From Cudoniella acicularis (taxonomy: Eukaryota; Ascomycota; Leotiomycetes; Helotiales; Helotiaceae), in NCBI GenBank assembly GCA_013054445.1, contig JAAMPI010000392.1:1-39714 (forward strand): 39,714 nucleotides of DNA, given 5' to 3'. Both the position numbers and the translations under genes were made by a program. Every line of letters begins with the position of its first letter. Positions within the stretch are counted from its first letter, which is position 1. Shown piece by piece: positions 22,390 to 32,760 of the stretch. A model generated the notes under the pieces. That model did no database searches. It saw only the letters and a list, made by a program, of their open reading frames with translations, and was not told where the DNA came from.

Positions 22390-23450
22390 CATCGCGGGCA
22401 AAGAAGAGTTCCATTATCCAGTCTTTAGTGTTAAGTTTCTGTATCATTTCTTTTGTTTTAGTATTCCAGAGGCGGACTGTGTTGTCGAAGGACGCAGAAG
22501 CAAGGAGCTGGCCATCCGGTAAAAATGTAACTGCATCGACCTGGGATGAATGGCCATTAAGAATACCGCTCAAGGCTCCTGTATTTACATCCCAGAGCCT
22601 GACTGTTCTGTCATCTGATGCAGAGGCAAGGAGCTTGCAATTTGGTGAAAATATCACGGTGTTGATCGACTTTGAATGGCCCCGGAGAGTGCCGCGTGGC
22701 GATCCCGTCTTTGGATCCCAGAACATAATTGTCTTGTCGCTAGATGCAGAGGCAAGGAGCTGGCCATCTGGTGAAAATGCTAATGCATTAACTGAATTTG
22801 AATGGCCCCTAAGAGTACTGATTAAAGCTTCTGTTTTTAGATCCCAGAGCCTGATAGTCCTGTCCGACGATATAGAAGCAAGGATCAAGCCATCCGGTGA
22901 AAATTCCACTGTTTCAACCGAATTTGAATGACCCTCGAGAATGCCACGTGGGGCCTATGTATGTACATCCCAGAGCCTGACTGTCTTGTCGCATGATGCA
23001 GAGGCAAGAAGGTGGCCATCCGGTGAAAATGTTGCTGCGTTGACCCTACCTAAGTGGCCTTTAAGAGTACCACACAAAGCCCCAGTCGTCGGGTCCCAGA
23101 GCCTGATAATCTCGTTATATGATCTAGAGATAGCGAACTGCTTATTCGGTGAAAATGCTACAGCCCAAATCGGGGTTGTGTGACCCTCAAGGGTGCCGTG
23201 TGACGCGTTTGTATTTGTATCCCAGAGCCTGACTGTATTATCAATTGATCCAGAGGCAAGGAGCTGGCCATCCGGTGAAAAAGCGACTGCTATAGCCGAA
23301 CCTGAATGACCCTCGAGAACGCTGTGTAAGGCACCTGTATTTATATCCCAGAGCCTGATTGTATTGTCGTCTGACACAGAGGCAAGGAGCTGGCCATCCG
23401 GTGAAAATGCCACTGCACAGCTCGACCCTGAATGACCCCCAAGAACCTGC
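22390..23450 (-). repeat. WD40-coding tandem repeats, 126-bp period
   Basis: About eight units of 42 codons, each with a GH...FSPDGQLLASAS.D.T.RLWD core. The DNA unit recurs nearly unchanged: gatgcagaggcaaggagctg occurs at about 22616 and 22743, and close variants are found in other units. The last C-terminal blade (DWIMELFFARDGSHLITNRG) has diverged. Such DNA-level similarity between WD40 units is known in HNWD genes that exchange repeats and change recognition specificity. Confidence 0.8.
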
Positions 23451-26400
23451 AAAGAAGGGCTCCAGTCTTGTTGAACTACTGGCATACTTTTGATCCAGGT
23501 TGAGGCCTCATTTAAGAACAAATTCTTAATAATACTCTTCGCTGGGCTAAAAATAAGAGCAGAGTTATATACTTGGAGGGGTGCCAAATTAATAACTGAT
23601 TTGTAGTTGAGAATAAACCGTTCGGCATCATGAATCATCGCGCGTAATTCCGTGTGTTCACCAGGCTATCCGCCGGATTAGTGTAGAGATCATGATGAGG
23701 CAGGACAGTACTACTTACAGGGAGTGTAGATAGATGCTTAGATAGATCTATTACCCTGAGAACGCCCTCAAAAATCTTCCTAATATGACTGAGGGTCTCA
23801 AGCCAGTGAAGGAAGTGTTCATTGAGGAATCTGTGAACCTGCCCATTGTCGCATAATACGATATCACTCCGCTGAAGATGACTCACCCAATAGGAACATG
23901 CATACTGAACATCTAGAGGAATATATTTCTCGATCTTGCTCTTCTCCACTTCAGAAGCAAGAGCTCCAATCAGTCGAAGATCGCACATGTCCCTCCTCAA
24001 GTGCTCTGACATAAGCTTGAGACAGTGCATAGACAGTTTGCTGTGTGCCGTTTTCTCGTCGATCCAAAACCGAGAATCTGTGCATCTCTGCGTATCCAAG
24101 AGAAAGTCACGGAACGAAAGGTGGAACAGCTGGATAGGAGATGTTTCGTCATCCGGTATATTCAAAACAGAGCGTAAAGGCTCTAATGTCTCGTTCACCT
24201 CGGTCGATGATATAGCAAGCAGTCTAGTCAGAGCGACGACTGAAAGTGTTTCGAAGAGGATGATGATAGAACCAACAATCTCTCTGAAAAGCCTAGTGAC
24301 ATCTTCGTTATCTTCATCGTGGCCTTTAGTGATTAAGTTTTTCAAAACCATCATGTACATCTCGTCGAGCTCTCTCGTGGACGAACGGCTAGCCGAGTTC
24401 ACCTGAAACATTTCAGAGAGTCGCTTTTTGGGGTATATAGATTTGTTAAGAAAACGGCATGCTGTCGCAGCGTAGATGAAAAGTCGACCAGCTTTCTGAA
24501 CGAGTTTCTGGATGTCCTCCTCGCCTGGCCAGTCTTTCCCAAGAGAGCGCTTCTTACTGATTTTGAGCAGCTCATGTCTTAAGAAAACAGAGATATCATG
24601 TTCGATAACTAGCTGGGGGATAGAATGGAGCATAAGGTCGTGATGGGTGATTTCAGGTATTTCGCGGAAGCCGAGGCGAATAGGCGTTTCTGGTCTACTA
24701 GTGATAAAAACTCGTATCCGTATAATCTTCAGATCCTTTACCTCAGTAAGGAGACGAAGAATCATGGGAAGGTCATAGTCACTCTCACACTCGTCTAGAG
24801 CATCGATCACAAACACCAGGACGATTGGTAGAAGTAGGCCTTTGTCTAGCGCTAGGAGAGGCTGAAGAATGAGGTACTTCCATTGGTTAAGCAACGATTG
24901 CTGGCCAATGTCACCACGTTTAGCTATAGCATCGCAAACGTGCCGTTTCAGATCGGGCAACACCTCTGTCAACTGGACGGCGAGAGTAGTGAAGAACGCA
25001 GTGGCGTCACCCAGGTCTTTCTTGCCTTTGGAGAAGAAGAAACTTGTTCCAAGACGCCCCTTCTCGTGAAAGCGGTGGGAAATCGTACGAGCAATGGTAG
25101 ACTTGCCGGTACCGGCCATGCCTTTGAGCCAGAAAATGCACTTGCTACCGCGACCCTCACCCCAATCTTGGATCTGGTTGAGGATATCAACTCGGGTGCC
25201 ATCGAGACATTCGGGAGGAGGAGGCTCGTTCTTCTTGAAAGTATTAAATGCGGCGTACTCTGCACGGGGGAGTTTTCCGAGCAGCTGGGTGTGACTGATA
25301 TTCTAAAAAACAATAAGCATAGGTGCCAATCCTTTAATCGAGGTTCTTACCTCGACATCAGCTTTAGTTTCCATTAGCAAAGCCAAAGATTTCTCGGCCC
25401 GACCCTGAAGCTCGATTACTTTATCACGGACCACTTTCAGGGTATTGCTGTTGAAAGCGCTGAGATCTTTGGTTATGCGATTCTCGATCTACTTCAGATC
25501 TGCCAGCATAACCTTTCAGTCATCGGCAATCACAAAATCTCTCAAAAGCCGGAACATTCCAGAACGCGAGTATTGTTGGGCGAGTTGGATCTGGTACTTT
25601 AGTATTTGAGAGTAGAGCTCGATAGTCTTGGCTCTGAAAGAGGTTCTGAGATCTCTAAGGGGTTGTGATGTACTACACCGTTAGATTAGTGTCTGCCAAC
25701 TATAAAAGCATCTGCCAGGGGCTGCAAAGCCTAGTTTCACAACTCAAGTGACGCCTTGTCTTGAAAGGGGCAAGTTGGGTTTGTTGGTTCCTGAACGCTT
25801 CTGCCGCACTTCATGGAATTATCAAATACCTTTGACCTGGAATTGAAGCCACAATAGTCTGAGGTTTCAGGTAGGTATCCTCGGTGACCTTCCACCGGAC
25901 AAGGAGGTCTGAAATGTAAGCGAGGCCTTTCATAGCATCGTCATCCTGTGTGACTGGGTTCAGAAGGACCTGCCAAGCAGATATTAGAACCGAAAAGTGG
26001 AAGAGTAACAGGTGTATGAATACTGACAGGGAGGGCTATGAGGACTCCAGCCCATGCCAAGGCGGCGTGGGGTTCTGAACTGACCACAGATCCAATGAAA
26101 TCCTTGGCAGACAGGATCGCAGTGACAATCTTGCGGACCTGGTCTTTAACAACAACTTCTTTGCCGCTCACAGTAATCTTTATTCGAGAATTGTTAATAT
26201 CTTGAAGTTTGCAATCAACTAATTTCTGGAGCTGAGCTGCCCGGTCTATGCCTCCGACGCTTGATATTTGACCTGCATTTGGTAATGTACGCTTGACATC
26301 TGCACAATTGTGTTGCTTGTTAGCATAAGTCCTATTAATAGCAATAAATGGCATTCGATACCTTCTAACCAGAACGACTCCAATTCGTAGTTACGTACCT

Positions 26401-26553
26401 TGTTGATGTTCATCATTCGATGCTAGCAGAGCCCTCTCGTACGCATCTATAAGCTTAGAATCCTTCTTTCGAAGTGCACTGTAGGCTTCATCCCATAGGC
26501 TTTCCGGCCCTAAGTCCTCCGCAGATGAAGAAACAGCGGGACTATGGCACAAT

Positions 26554-26767
26554 TAGACTGCGTGATGGGTACCCGTACACGGACCAGTTGGTCCGTGCCT
26601 AGCCGTGCGTCGGGTAAAGCCCTAAGGTTTTTTTTTAATAAATATCGTATTTTCATAATAGACTCGAAATTTCTAGTTCTGTCAAAAAATCCGTATTAAA
26701 TTTGGCCTAGAAGTAAAAGAGAAGCACGGCCAAACGGGTACCCGTGGGTTACCCATCACGCAGTCTA
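26554..26767. mobile_element. hAT-type MITE, 214 bp, with 8-bp target duplication
   Basis: Perfect 18-bp terminal inverted repeats (TAGACTGCGTGATGGGTA) and an exact 8-bp duplication, ggcacaat, at 26546-26553 and 26768-26775. It holds no frame; an inner hairpin is formed by CACGGACCA and TGGTCCGTG. It lies inside exon 2 of the NACHT gene. Excising element plus one duplication joins ...DPVLLC and HSPAVSSSAEDLGPES in frame. Element plus duplication is 222 bp, a multiple of three, but a TGA soon follows in the NLR frame (near 26687), so unspliced readthrough is truncated. Confidence 0.92.
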
Positions 26768-27085
26768 GGCACAATAATACAGGGTCAGTCGTCGGTTTCG
26801 GCTTCAGGTTGAATTGTTTATTCGGCAGATCTTTCAGTCTCGAATCCTCCGCTGTCGTCAGGGAGGAGCCTGCGAGGCTTGGTGGTAACAGTACAGGTCC
26901 ATCAGCTCCATCTGCTTTGGGACGGACGAGTTCCTCAGCAGGCTCTGTCTTCCCACCAAAAAAAAGTTAGTATCTCAACCAAAGGTACGTTATGAAGTGT
27001 CCGCCACCGTTTTATCAGCTCTACCTTTACCCTTGGCAGATCTTCCTTCACGAATAAATTTTCCGAAACGATCCCGCAATGACAT

Positions 27086-28098
27086 CTTTATTAACGGAGT
27101 CGACCGCCTAGCGTAGATGTCGCTGGCAAGGGTGGTTTGATGATCGAATTTGTGTATCTGGAGGCGAAGCTACTGAGGCCATTTTAGCTACTTACCAGAT
27201 GAAGAAAATCCATAAGCGCATGGCTTTGGAATTGAACTTACTGTGCTAGCCTTCTGCGTACTTTGGCACGTGGTGTCCCTTCACAGACGTGGCAAGTCCC
27301 TGAAAGGCGGGGCAGATCTGGACGAAAGTGGCTTAGCAGTATGCACGGGCCGACGGGAATAGCTGAACAGAAAGAACAGAAGGGAGGGTACCGTATAGCT
27401 TTCGGTCAGCCGATTTGGTGGTGTCAGCGGGCTGGTAGCCTATGGATAGCTTAACTCCTCAGGCAGACAGACTGGCGATTTGGGCCCGCCCACGCCCGAT
27501 ATTCGCCGATGCTCGTAATCCTCAGGCAGCAGTCCACTTTTCATGTGTGACACCCACAGAGCAGGGAACTAGGTTAACGTAATAATACTAACGTATCTGG
27601 GATGTGGGTCAAAATAAAATCATTGATTGTTTAGGCCTGAAACTGATTTCGCAGTTTACTGTATACAGTAGTAATTCTGATCCCTATAGATAATCTTCGC
27701 ACCACAATCCATTACTTTAGCGCATATTCGTGGGTTACCCATCACGCAGTCTAGGTATGCGTGTGAATGGAATTCGGATAAGAGAACTTTTACTGTCGAT
27801 GGCGGGAAGAATGACTGGGTTACTCATCCAACGATGCCGAAGTGTGTGTTTGTGCATTTTTGGATTAAGGAAAACAGCTGAGTTAGTGGTTCGCTGGTGG
27901 AATGGTTCAGTGGGGAGAAAGAAATTTTGAACTATTGCTTGCGAAGAGAAATACGGAGAGAGAAGTGGGAATTGGGTTGTTCAAATGTATTCATAATTTC
28001 CCTTTTCTATAGCAAGTTACTTTAGCTAATCTTTCAAAAAAGTGTTGTGAGTTTTCTGTTTTGCATTATGCCATTTAAGTTCAATCTCTCATTAGAGA
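27086..28098. other. intergenic between NLR and MOSC gene
   Basis: Promoter side of the NLR gene and 3' side of the MOSC-reductase. The frames at 27263-27454 and 27730-27930 have no domain; the second starts inside a MITE fragment. Nothing else was recognised. Confidence 0.45.
27730..27753 (+). mobile_element. solo end of the 26554-type MITE
   Basis: GTGGGTTACCCATCACGCAG followed by TCTA matches the right terminus of the 214-bp MITE base for base. No partner left end and no target duplication are visible, so this is a truncated copy about 1 kb from the intact one. Confidence 0.7.
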
Positions 28099-29760
28099 TC
28101 ACAAAACCAAAACAATCTCCCCAATACCCCTCGAAACACAACTCAGCATCATCTCCCCCTTATCACTCTTCCCCAACCCCGTCCCTCTATGCTCGACCCT
28201 CCCACATTTAACAGCAACCTTGCAAGTCCCACAGTTTCCAACTTCGCACGAGCTTGGTACGTCGAGGCCTGCATCTCTCAGCACATCTAGTAAAGTTTGT
28301 TCCGATTTCACTTCAAGAGTTTTCTTGGATTCTGCTAGCTCGACCGTGAAGGGGTCTCCAGTAGTTGAGGCAGCGAAAGCTTCGAAATGGATATGGGAGG
28401 ATGGGATTGTGAGCGATTGAGCGGTGGAAACGACGGCAGACGTAAGACGTTCGGGACCGCATATATAGATGTGTGTGCTCCCTTTGACATCTTGTAAAAT
28501 GGCAGGAATATCAAGGCGTTGCTTTTGAGATGCGTCTAAAATGGTAAGACGTTCCGTTGGTAACCTTTCGAGGTTCGATTTGAAAGCGATATCTGAAGAA
28601 GATCGAACGGCATAGTAGAAATGGAAGTCTGCGTTTTGTCTAACGAGTTTCTCTGTCATGAGGAGGAAAGCTGTGATGCCAATGCCTCCGGCGATGAGAA
28701 TGTGTCTCTGTGCATTGTTGACAATTTGAAAATCTGATTTGATCTCACTGAATTGAAGCTCATTTCCTATCTGCACTTCTTCATGCATGAACCTAGATCC
28801 TCCTCGGGATGTCTCTTTGTCGAAAGCGATCCCCAGAGTAAACTGATTGCTGTCTCCGCTGACTACAGAGTATGCACGCGCGAGTTCGCCTTTCTCACCT
28901 AGCTTGACACGAATGTGAGCTCCAGGCATCGCAGATACTAGAGAGTTGTCGGGCGCCAGAGACTCGAAGACGAAACTGGATATCCGAGATGTTTCCTTGG
29001 CGGTTTGCACGAGTCGATACCGTTTCCATTTTGTAGCATCCTGCTTTTTGCCCTTTTTCAGCAACTCCCTTTTGGCTATTCTAGTTTTGAGAACCTCCTT
29101 AGTTTCTTGTCCTAATTCGGGCAGACTAGCAAGTTCCTGCATAGCTTTGTCGTTTTTCAGGTCCTTGTTGAGCAGCTTTTGTACATTCGCAATCGTCCAC
29201 TTTGGATGCCTTCTTTCCACTAGTATAATCTTATCCCCTGCACCAATTTCCCCTTCCTTTAAAATCCTGTAAAGCCATCCCGTACGATGAAGCTCAGAAG
29301 ACTTGACATTCATGTCCTTGACTTCAAATCGATACTCCAATTTATAACACGGCGATCTTGGCTTGGTGACTTGGATCAAGAGATCTTTGCCGACTTGCAT
29401 CACATCTCCTATACACACAGTGTTTTCATCGAGATATGAAGACACAAGATTCTCTCCGAAGGCACCGGGGTAGAATAAGTGGGATTTCGAAGGAATTTCT
29501 GATTGCCAGAGAAGGTAGTGTTGAGAAGCATAGTGTAGCAATGCGTTATCGGGACTTTGGTGTGGGGGGTAGAAGTGTTCATCGCCTTCACAACCTTTAA
29601 AACTGACTTTGATAGGTTTGGAGACGGGTGTTTTGTAGATCCCTGAAGGCTCGGAAGTGACGAACTCGGGTTTGACTTTTCCTGTGCGGATTTGAAGAAT
29701 AGTGTCGATGTGTCGAGGAAGGTCACCCGGCTCAATGCAAGTCTCTTGTTGAATTGCCAT
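28099..29760 (-). CDS. MOSC domain fused to FAD/NAD reductase and 2Fe-2S ferredoxin
   Basis: Single exon, 553 aa, intact. MOSC domain at about 20-185 with the conserved RSPCYKLE (Cys138), which in this family can bind the molybdenum cofactor or sulfur. A helical linker (TKEVLKTRIAKRELLKK) follows. The FAD-binding reductase domain at about 245-350 has RAYSVVSGD (295-303); the NAD domain has IAGGIGITAF (about 357-366) and YICGPE (432-437). A plant-type 2Fe-2S domain closes the protein with Cys505, 510, 513 and 541 (CEVGNCGTC...LSC). It resembles phthalate-dioxygenase-reductase/vanillate-demethylase reductases with an added MOSC module, so electron flow from NAD(P)H via FAD to the Fe-S cluster is expected. 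Similar fusions in fungi and bacteria accompany detoxification genes, but the electron acceptor here is unknown. Confidence 0.92.
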   Translation of the reverse strand: MAIQQETCIEPGDLPRHIDTILQIRTGKVKPEFVTSEPSGIYKTPVSKPIKVSFKGCEGDEHFYPPHQSPDNALLHYASQHYLLWQSEIPSKSHLFYPGAFGENLVSSYLDENTVCIGDVMQVGKDLLIQVTKPRSPCYKLEYRFEVKDMNVKSSELHRTGWLYRILKEGEIGAGDKIILVERRHPKWTIANVQKLLNKDLKNDKAMQELASLPELGQETKEVLKTRIAKRELLKKGKKQDATKWKRYRLVQTAKETSRISSFVFESLAPDNSLVSAMPGAHIRVKLGEKGELARAYSVVSGDSNQFTLGIAFDKETSRGGSRFMHEEVQIGNELQFSEIKSDFQIVNNAQRHILIAGGIGITAFLLMTEKLVRQNADFHFYYAVRSSSDIAFKSNLERLPTERLTILDASQKQRLDIPAILQDVKGSTHIYICGPERLTSAVVSTAQSLTIPSSHIHFEAFAASTTGDPFTVELAESKKTLEVKSEQTLLDVLRDAGLDVPSSCEVGNCGTCKVAVKCGRVEHRGTGLGKSDKGEMMLSCVSRGIGEIVLVL

Positions 29761-30560
29761 CGTGCGTTGTGACCTAGGAAGGCAGCTGTCAAATTTTGAG
29801 TTCCGGGCTGAAACTACGACGGCTCCATGAGCTTGATATTCATTAAGACTCGAGAGTGGTTACCTGCTGAAGCCTCGACCAACTGTCTGTCCAGCGGGCT
29901 TGCTTACGCACCACAGATAAGGATTGAGGCCGGCGCAGACATATAAAAGTCGCCGCGCGCGCCGAAATCATGAACACGATGTTGATGATGCAAGATGTTG
30001 AACTTCCACTAGTGATGGGAATTTTTTCTCAGCATCGTCGGCAGGTTGCGAAGTCATCTTCGGTGACTCCCGTCTGACTCATCATCCTTAATGTTTACCT
30101 AGGTAAGCTAAAAAAAAATTATAAGTGGGGTACTATAGTTGGAATGAGGACGTATAAAACAGGCAAATTTGCGTATCTCTTAGCATGACTACCAGAATCT
30201 GAGAATACTGATAGGTACGCATTAATTCTAGGATTTCCACTAAGCTCGTCGGTATCCTTAGTAGCCCCTATCACAAAATGGCTCTTATATAAACCTAGAT
30301 CCTGAAAACATCTAAGGAGAGCTTTTTCTAGCTCTTATCACTAATATTATATCGTATAAAGCGTGGGAAAGGATAACTAGACATATTCTCGGTGTACGTT
30401 TCATCCTGTAGAGGCGCAGCTTTCAGCATGATTAGAAATTCCTCTTCCCGTGCTCAAAAATACTTGTAAGTTTCCTCTTCACAGGTATTAGGCAACTCCT
30501 ATTATGATAGCAGGTCACAATTCGTTTCGAGTAATCCATTTTAAAAAGGAGACATTTGTT
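29761..30560. other. promoter side of MOSC gene and AT-rich spacer
   Basis: No coding signal. The first 200 bases are the 5' flank of the minus-strand MOSC gene; from about 30110 the sequence is AT-rich and looks decayed. Confidence 0.45.
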
Positions 30561-30564
30561 CCGG

Positions 30565-30710
30565 TCAGTTCGTGAACGCAATTCATTCATGAATGGACTA
30601 GTTAATTCATGAAGCAGCCAGTTGATCCATGAATTAACTTGGCTGTTTTATAAATCTAGTTGATTCACGAATTAACTAGTTACTTCGTGAATTTAGCTAA
30701 AGCCATATAT
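30565..30710. repeat. foldback region with clustered TTCRTGAA palindromes
   Basis: Five close matches to the 8-bp palindrome TTCATGAA lie at 30569, 30586, 30606, 30664 and 30684, with a related CCATGAAT at 30628. ACTAGTTAATTCATGAA (30597-30613) and TTCACGAATTAACTAGT (30664-30680) are inverted copies with one mismatch. Nested between them, 30615-30645 is itself a near-palindrome (CAGCCA...TGGCTG). A large cruciform or hairpin can form. It could be a foldback MITE or a cluster of binding sites for a dimeric regulator. Confidence 0.7.
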
Positions 30711-30744
30711 AAAAAGATATACCTCTTAAGGGGTTCTCACAGCC

Positions 30745-30783
30745 CCCTAAACCCCGGCTAACCCTAACTACTAACCCTAACCC
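30745..30783 (+). repeat. short telomere-like CCCTAA motifs
   Basis: Three CCCTAA hexamers, separated by a few bases (CCCCTAAACCCC, AACCCTAACTA, TAACCCTAACCCC), lie 40-80 bp from the foldback region. The fungal telomere unit is TTAGGG. The array is too short and irregular to be a telomere; it could be an interstitial scar or part of a transposon end. Confidence 0.5.
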
Positions 30784-31185
30784 CTTAACCCTTGCCTACG
30801 CTTCGCTCCGGTGGGGGTCTTCGACAAAAAACCAGAAATATTTACGACTAGACTGGATTTACAGATAGACTAGTCTATCCATGAATTACCTGATTAACGA
30901 CCCTAAATGCTTCGCCCCTGGGAGACTTCTCCATTGCGCAAAACTCTCTATCCAACGGTATTTGGTGTGTGCAGGCTACGCCGGCTATAGTGCTAGATAT
31001 ATTAACTGTAAACGAGTTATATAAACATCCTAATATCCTAACTCACTCTCTTATTCCTTAAAAGTAGAAGAAATAAAGGTGGCGAAAACCTTTCTCAGAC
31101 TATATAAGATCCGCTAAGTATCAAAATAACAATTCTCCGCCTCTATCTTCGTCGCCTCCTCTCTCCTCGCACCACCAAATCCACC

Positions 31186-31982
31186 TCAACCAGTCCAGAC
31201 CGGCGGTCCCGGTGGAGTATAAGATTGAGGCTTGGGATAATTAAAGTTATTCCAGATGGCCTTATCGCCCTGCTGATACGCGCCCGGGAAAGCGACGAGC
31301 GGGCCGGGAGCGCCATTGCCGCCTTCGGTGATAGTGACCTGGCCACAACCGATGTAGAACTGTGGCTGGTTCGCGATATGCATGGCGAGATGTTCGGCTC
31401 GCACAAGGTAGTCTCCTGCGGGGAGAGCTGTGGGGAGTGTGACAGTGAGTGGATTTGGCCCTGTACAACAGTTAGTTCAGTTCAGTTCGGGTTTGTTTTT
31501 GTTTAGTGAGAAGAAATGGAAAGTCCTACATGTATCAACAAAGCAGTAATTTCCTCCAGTGTACTTGCATCCCCCGGTGTAATTCCCGCCCATATAAACC
31601 TTGAACCAGACTTCTCCAGCCCCATCCCAAGTCTGCACCGTCGATCCAGCTGGCACTTTGGCCATGTACACCTGGTAGGGTCCTTGATGCCATGGTCCTT
31701 GGTTGTAGTAAACTGGCATGCTGCCTCCGGCCGCAACTTTGAAGGTGTTTTGCGCAGTGCCCAACTGGTTGCATCGCATATCGGGTGATGTGATGCTCGT
31801 TACTGGCCCATTATCTTGCCTGTTCTTGGGTGGCCGTCCAGTGGAAGAGTCGCTCCCGATGCTCTGGAAGTGGTCTGGGGCTTTGGTTAGCTGGTGGACT
31901 TGAGCGGATGGAAGGTAGAATACGGCGTACAGTGAGCCTCAACGTTGGCTGCGAGAAGCAACAAGATTGAAAGGAACTGCAT
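31186..31982 (-). CDS. AA9 lytic polysaccharide monooxygenase
   Basis: Exons 31982-31931, 31874-31530 and 31460-31186; introns of 56 and 69 nt, both phase 1. Protein 223 aa. Signal peptide MQFLSILLLLAANVEA is followed directly by His17, which becomes the mature N-terminal His of the copper histidine brace (AHYHFQS). The second brace His lies in GPWHQGPYQVYMAKVP and the axial Tyr in QPQFYIGCGQVTI. Disulfide cysteines occur at DMRCNQ, GGCKYTGG and GCGQ. There is no cellulose-binding domain after the catalytic domain. AA9 enzymes cleave cellulose or related glucans oxidatively outside the cell. The length is normal for a single-domain AA9 and no lesion is seen. Plus-strand frames over it are shadows. 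Confidence 0.93.
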
Positions 31983-32097
31983 GGTGGGTTGTTTGTCTAA
32001 GACTAAGATTTAGACTTGTCGAGGCACGAAGGGAGGAGACTCTTCTTCAGAGGTCCAAAATTATAAGAGGAAGGGAGTAGAGCGGTCACACACCCCA

Positions 32098-32175
32098 TAT
32101 TTATAAACAAGGACATACCCTGTTCGACATGACCAACTTACCCCAGATTTTGATTGTATATATTAATTCCCGGGG
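32098..32175 (-). promoter_or_regulatory. AA9 promoter: TATA box and CreA-like sites
   Basis: On the minus strand TATAAATA lies at 32105-32098, 116 bp before the AA9 ATG. SYGGRG-type sites for the carbon repressor CreA/Cre1 are present: CTGGGG (plus-strand ccccag, 32141-32146) and CCGGGG at 32170-32175. Glucose repression is the inference; sites this short also occur by chance. Confidence 0.5.
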
Positions 32176-32494
32176 AGGCGCGTGGTCTTGTTAAGTGCCG
32201 AGCTGGGGGAAACTTCTGTGGCTAATCTTAGGATATTCAGCCGAGTGGATACAGCAACTCAGAATAGTAAAATTTGCGAACGAATAATATAAATTAAAGG
32301 AAATCCGCTCTTCCGGGAATGAAATTTGACGGAAAATTGGTAATTGAGGCAGGTCATACGAAGAAGACAGACAAGGATTAGGTTGTTTCACACACAAAAG
32401 ATTGAAAAGAACCTCATTGGCAGACTGGTTACTCTCCTTTCCCGACACCTAGTTTTAAATGTTGGTAATCGAATACAAGTCAATTTAACTCAAA

Positions 32495-32760
32495 TCAGAC
32501 TGCAGCACTTTCTATCATACTTCTGAAAGACTCCTTATCTTGTTTCAGCTGCTTCATATTCTCCACTAGAAGAACATGTCGACTTTGTACAGCAAGGGGC
32601 TTGCCAGCAATTCTAGCAACCTCATCGCCCGACAGCTTGCTGACGGACAGTGGAGAGAAAATGTTCTCAAAACCGCCGATGACGTGGCGCTCGACAAATT
32701 GAATGGTGACATCGGTAATTGAAATCTTTTGGGTGCACCCGTAAATCATGTTAGCTAGTC
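32495..32760 (-). pseudogene. dynamin-type GTPase effector domain relic
   Basis: The minus-strand frame reads LANMIYGCTQKISITDVTIQ, then FVERHVIGGFENIFSPLSVS, KLSGDEVARIAGKPLAVQ and LLVENMKQLKQDKESFRSMI, ending at a TGA (32497-32495). The pattern (tail of the stalk, ERHVI...IFSP...L..DEV.RIA, then a helix ending the protein) is that of the GED of dynamin-like GTPases. The GTPase domain is absent; upstream sequence no longer reads through and merges with the DUF3433 relic on the other strand. Only the last exon survives. Confidence 0.6.

Larger units (their letters stand above)
22073..27085 (-). pseudogene. NACHT_N-NACHT-WD40 NLR gene, multiply disrupted
   Basis: Start ATG at 27085 (MSLRDRFGKFIREGRSAK). 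Introns at 27030-26945, 26398-26300, 26027-25970 and 25350-25303, plus one or more between 25860 and 25680. Order: NACHT_N (ESLWDEAYSALRKKDSKLID through ALAWAGVLIALP, VLLNPVTQDDDAMKGLAYIS), NACHT ATPase (CIFWLKGMAGTGKSTIA; Walker B VFVIDALDECE), helical region (LFHLSFRDFLLD), then about eight WD40 repeats. This is the HNWD/HET-D-E-like build of fungal NLRs that sense a ligand by WD40 and trigger cell death. Lesions: a 214-bp MITE in exon 2; TGA for Trp at 25518-25516; TAG for Gln at 25491-25489; a +2 shift in an AC repeat near 23652-23657 between SLVNT and ELRAMIHDAERF; TAG at 22957-22955 inside the WD40 array (VHT*APRG). Each fragment is otherwise well preserved, so loss looks recent. Confidence 0.85.

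Noticed and set aside
22341..23183. Long plus-strand frames over the WD40 array
   Set aside because: They are antisense shadows of the tandem WD40 repeats; the repeat period of 126 bp keeps the opposite frame open.
22390..23450. Regular repeats that could be taken for a CRISPR array
   Set aside because: The repeats encode WD40 units on the minus strand, with a 126-bp period and no spacer structure, and the genome is fungal.
24883..25377. 164-codon plus-strand frame opposite the NACHT domain
   Set aside because: The minus strand encodes the Walker A region and its upstream exon; the plus frame has no domain.
30745..30783. True telomere or chromosome end
   Set aside because: Only three irregular CCCTAA units, with genes on both sides.
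31225..31903. Plus-strand frames opposite the AA9 gene
   Set aside because: The minus strand has signal peptide, histidine brace, introns and a TATA box; the plus frames are shadows.
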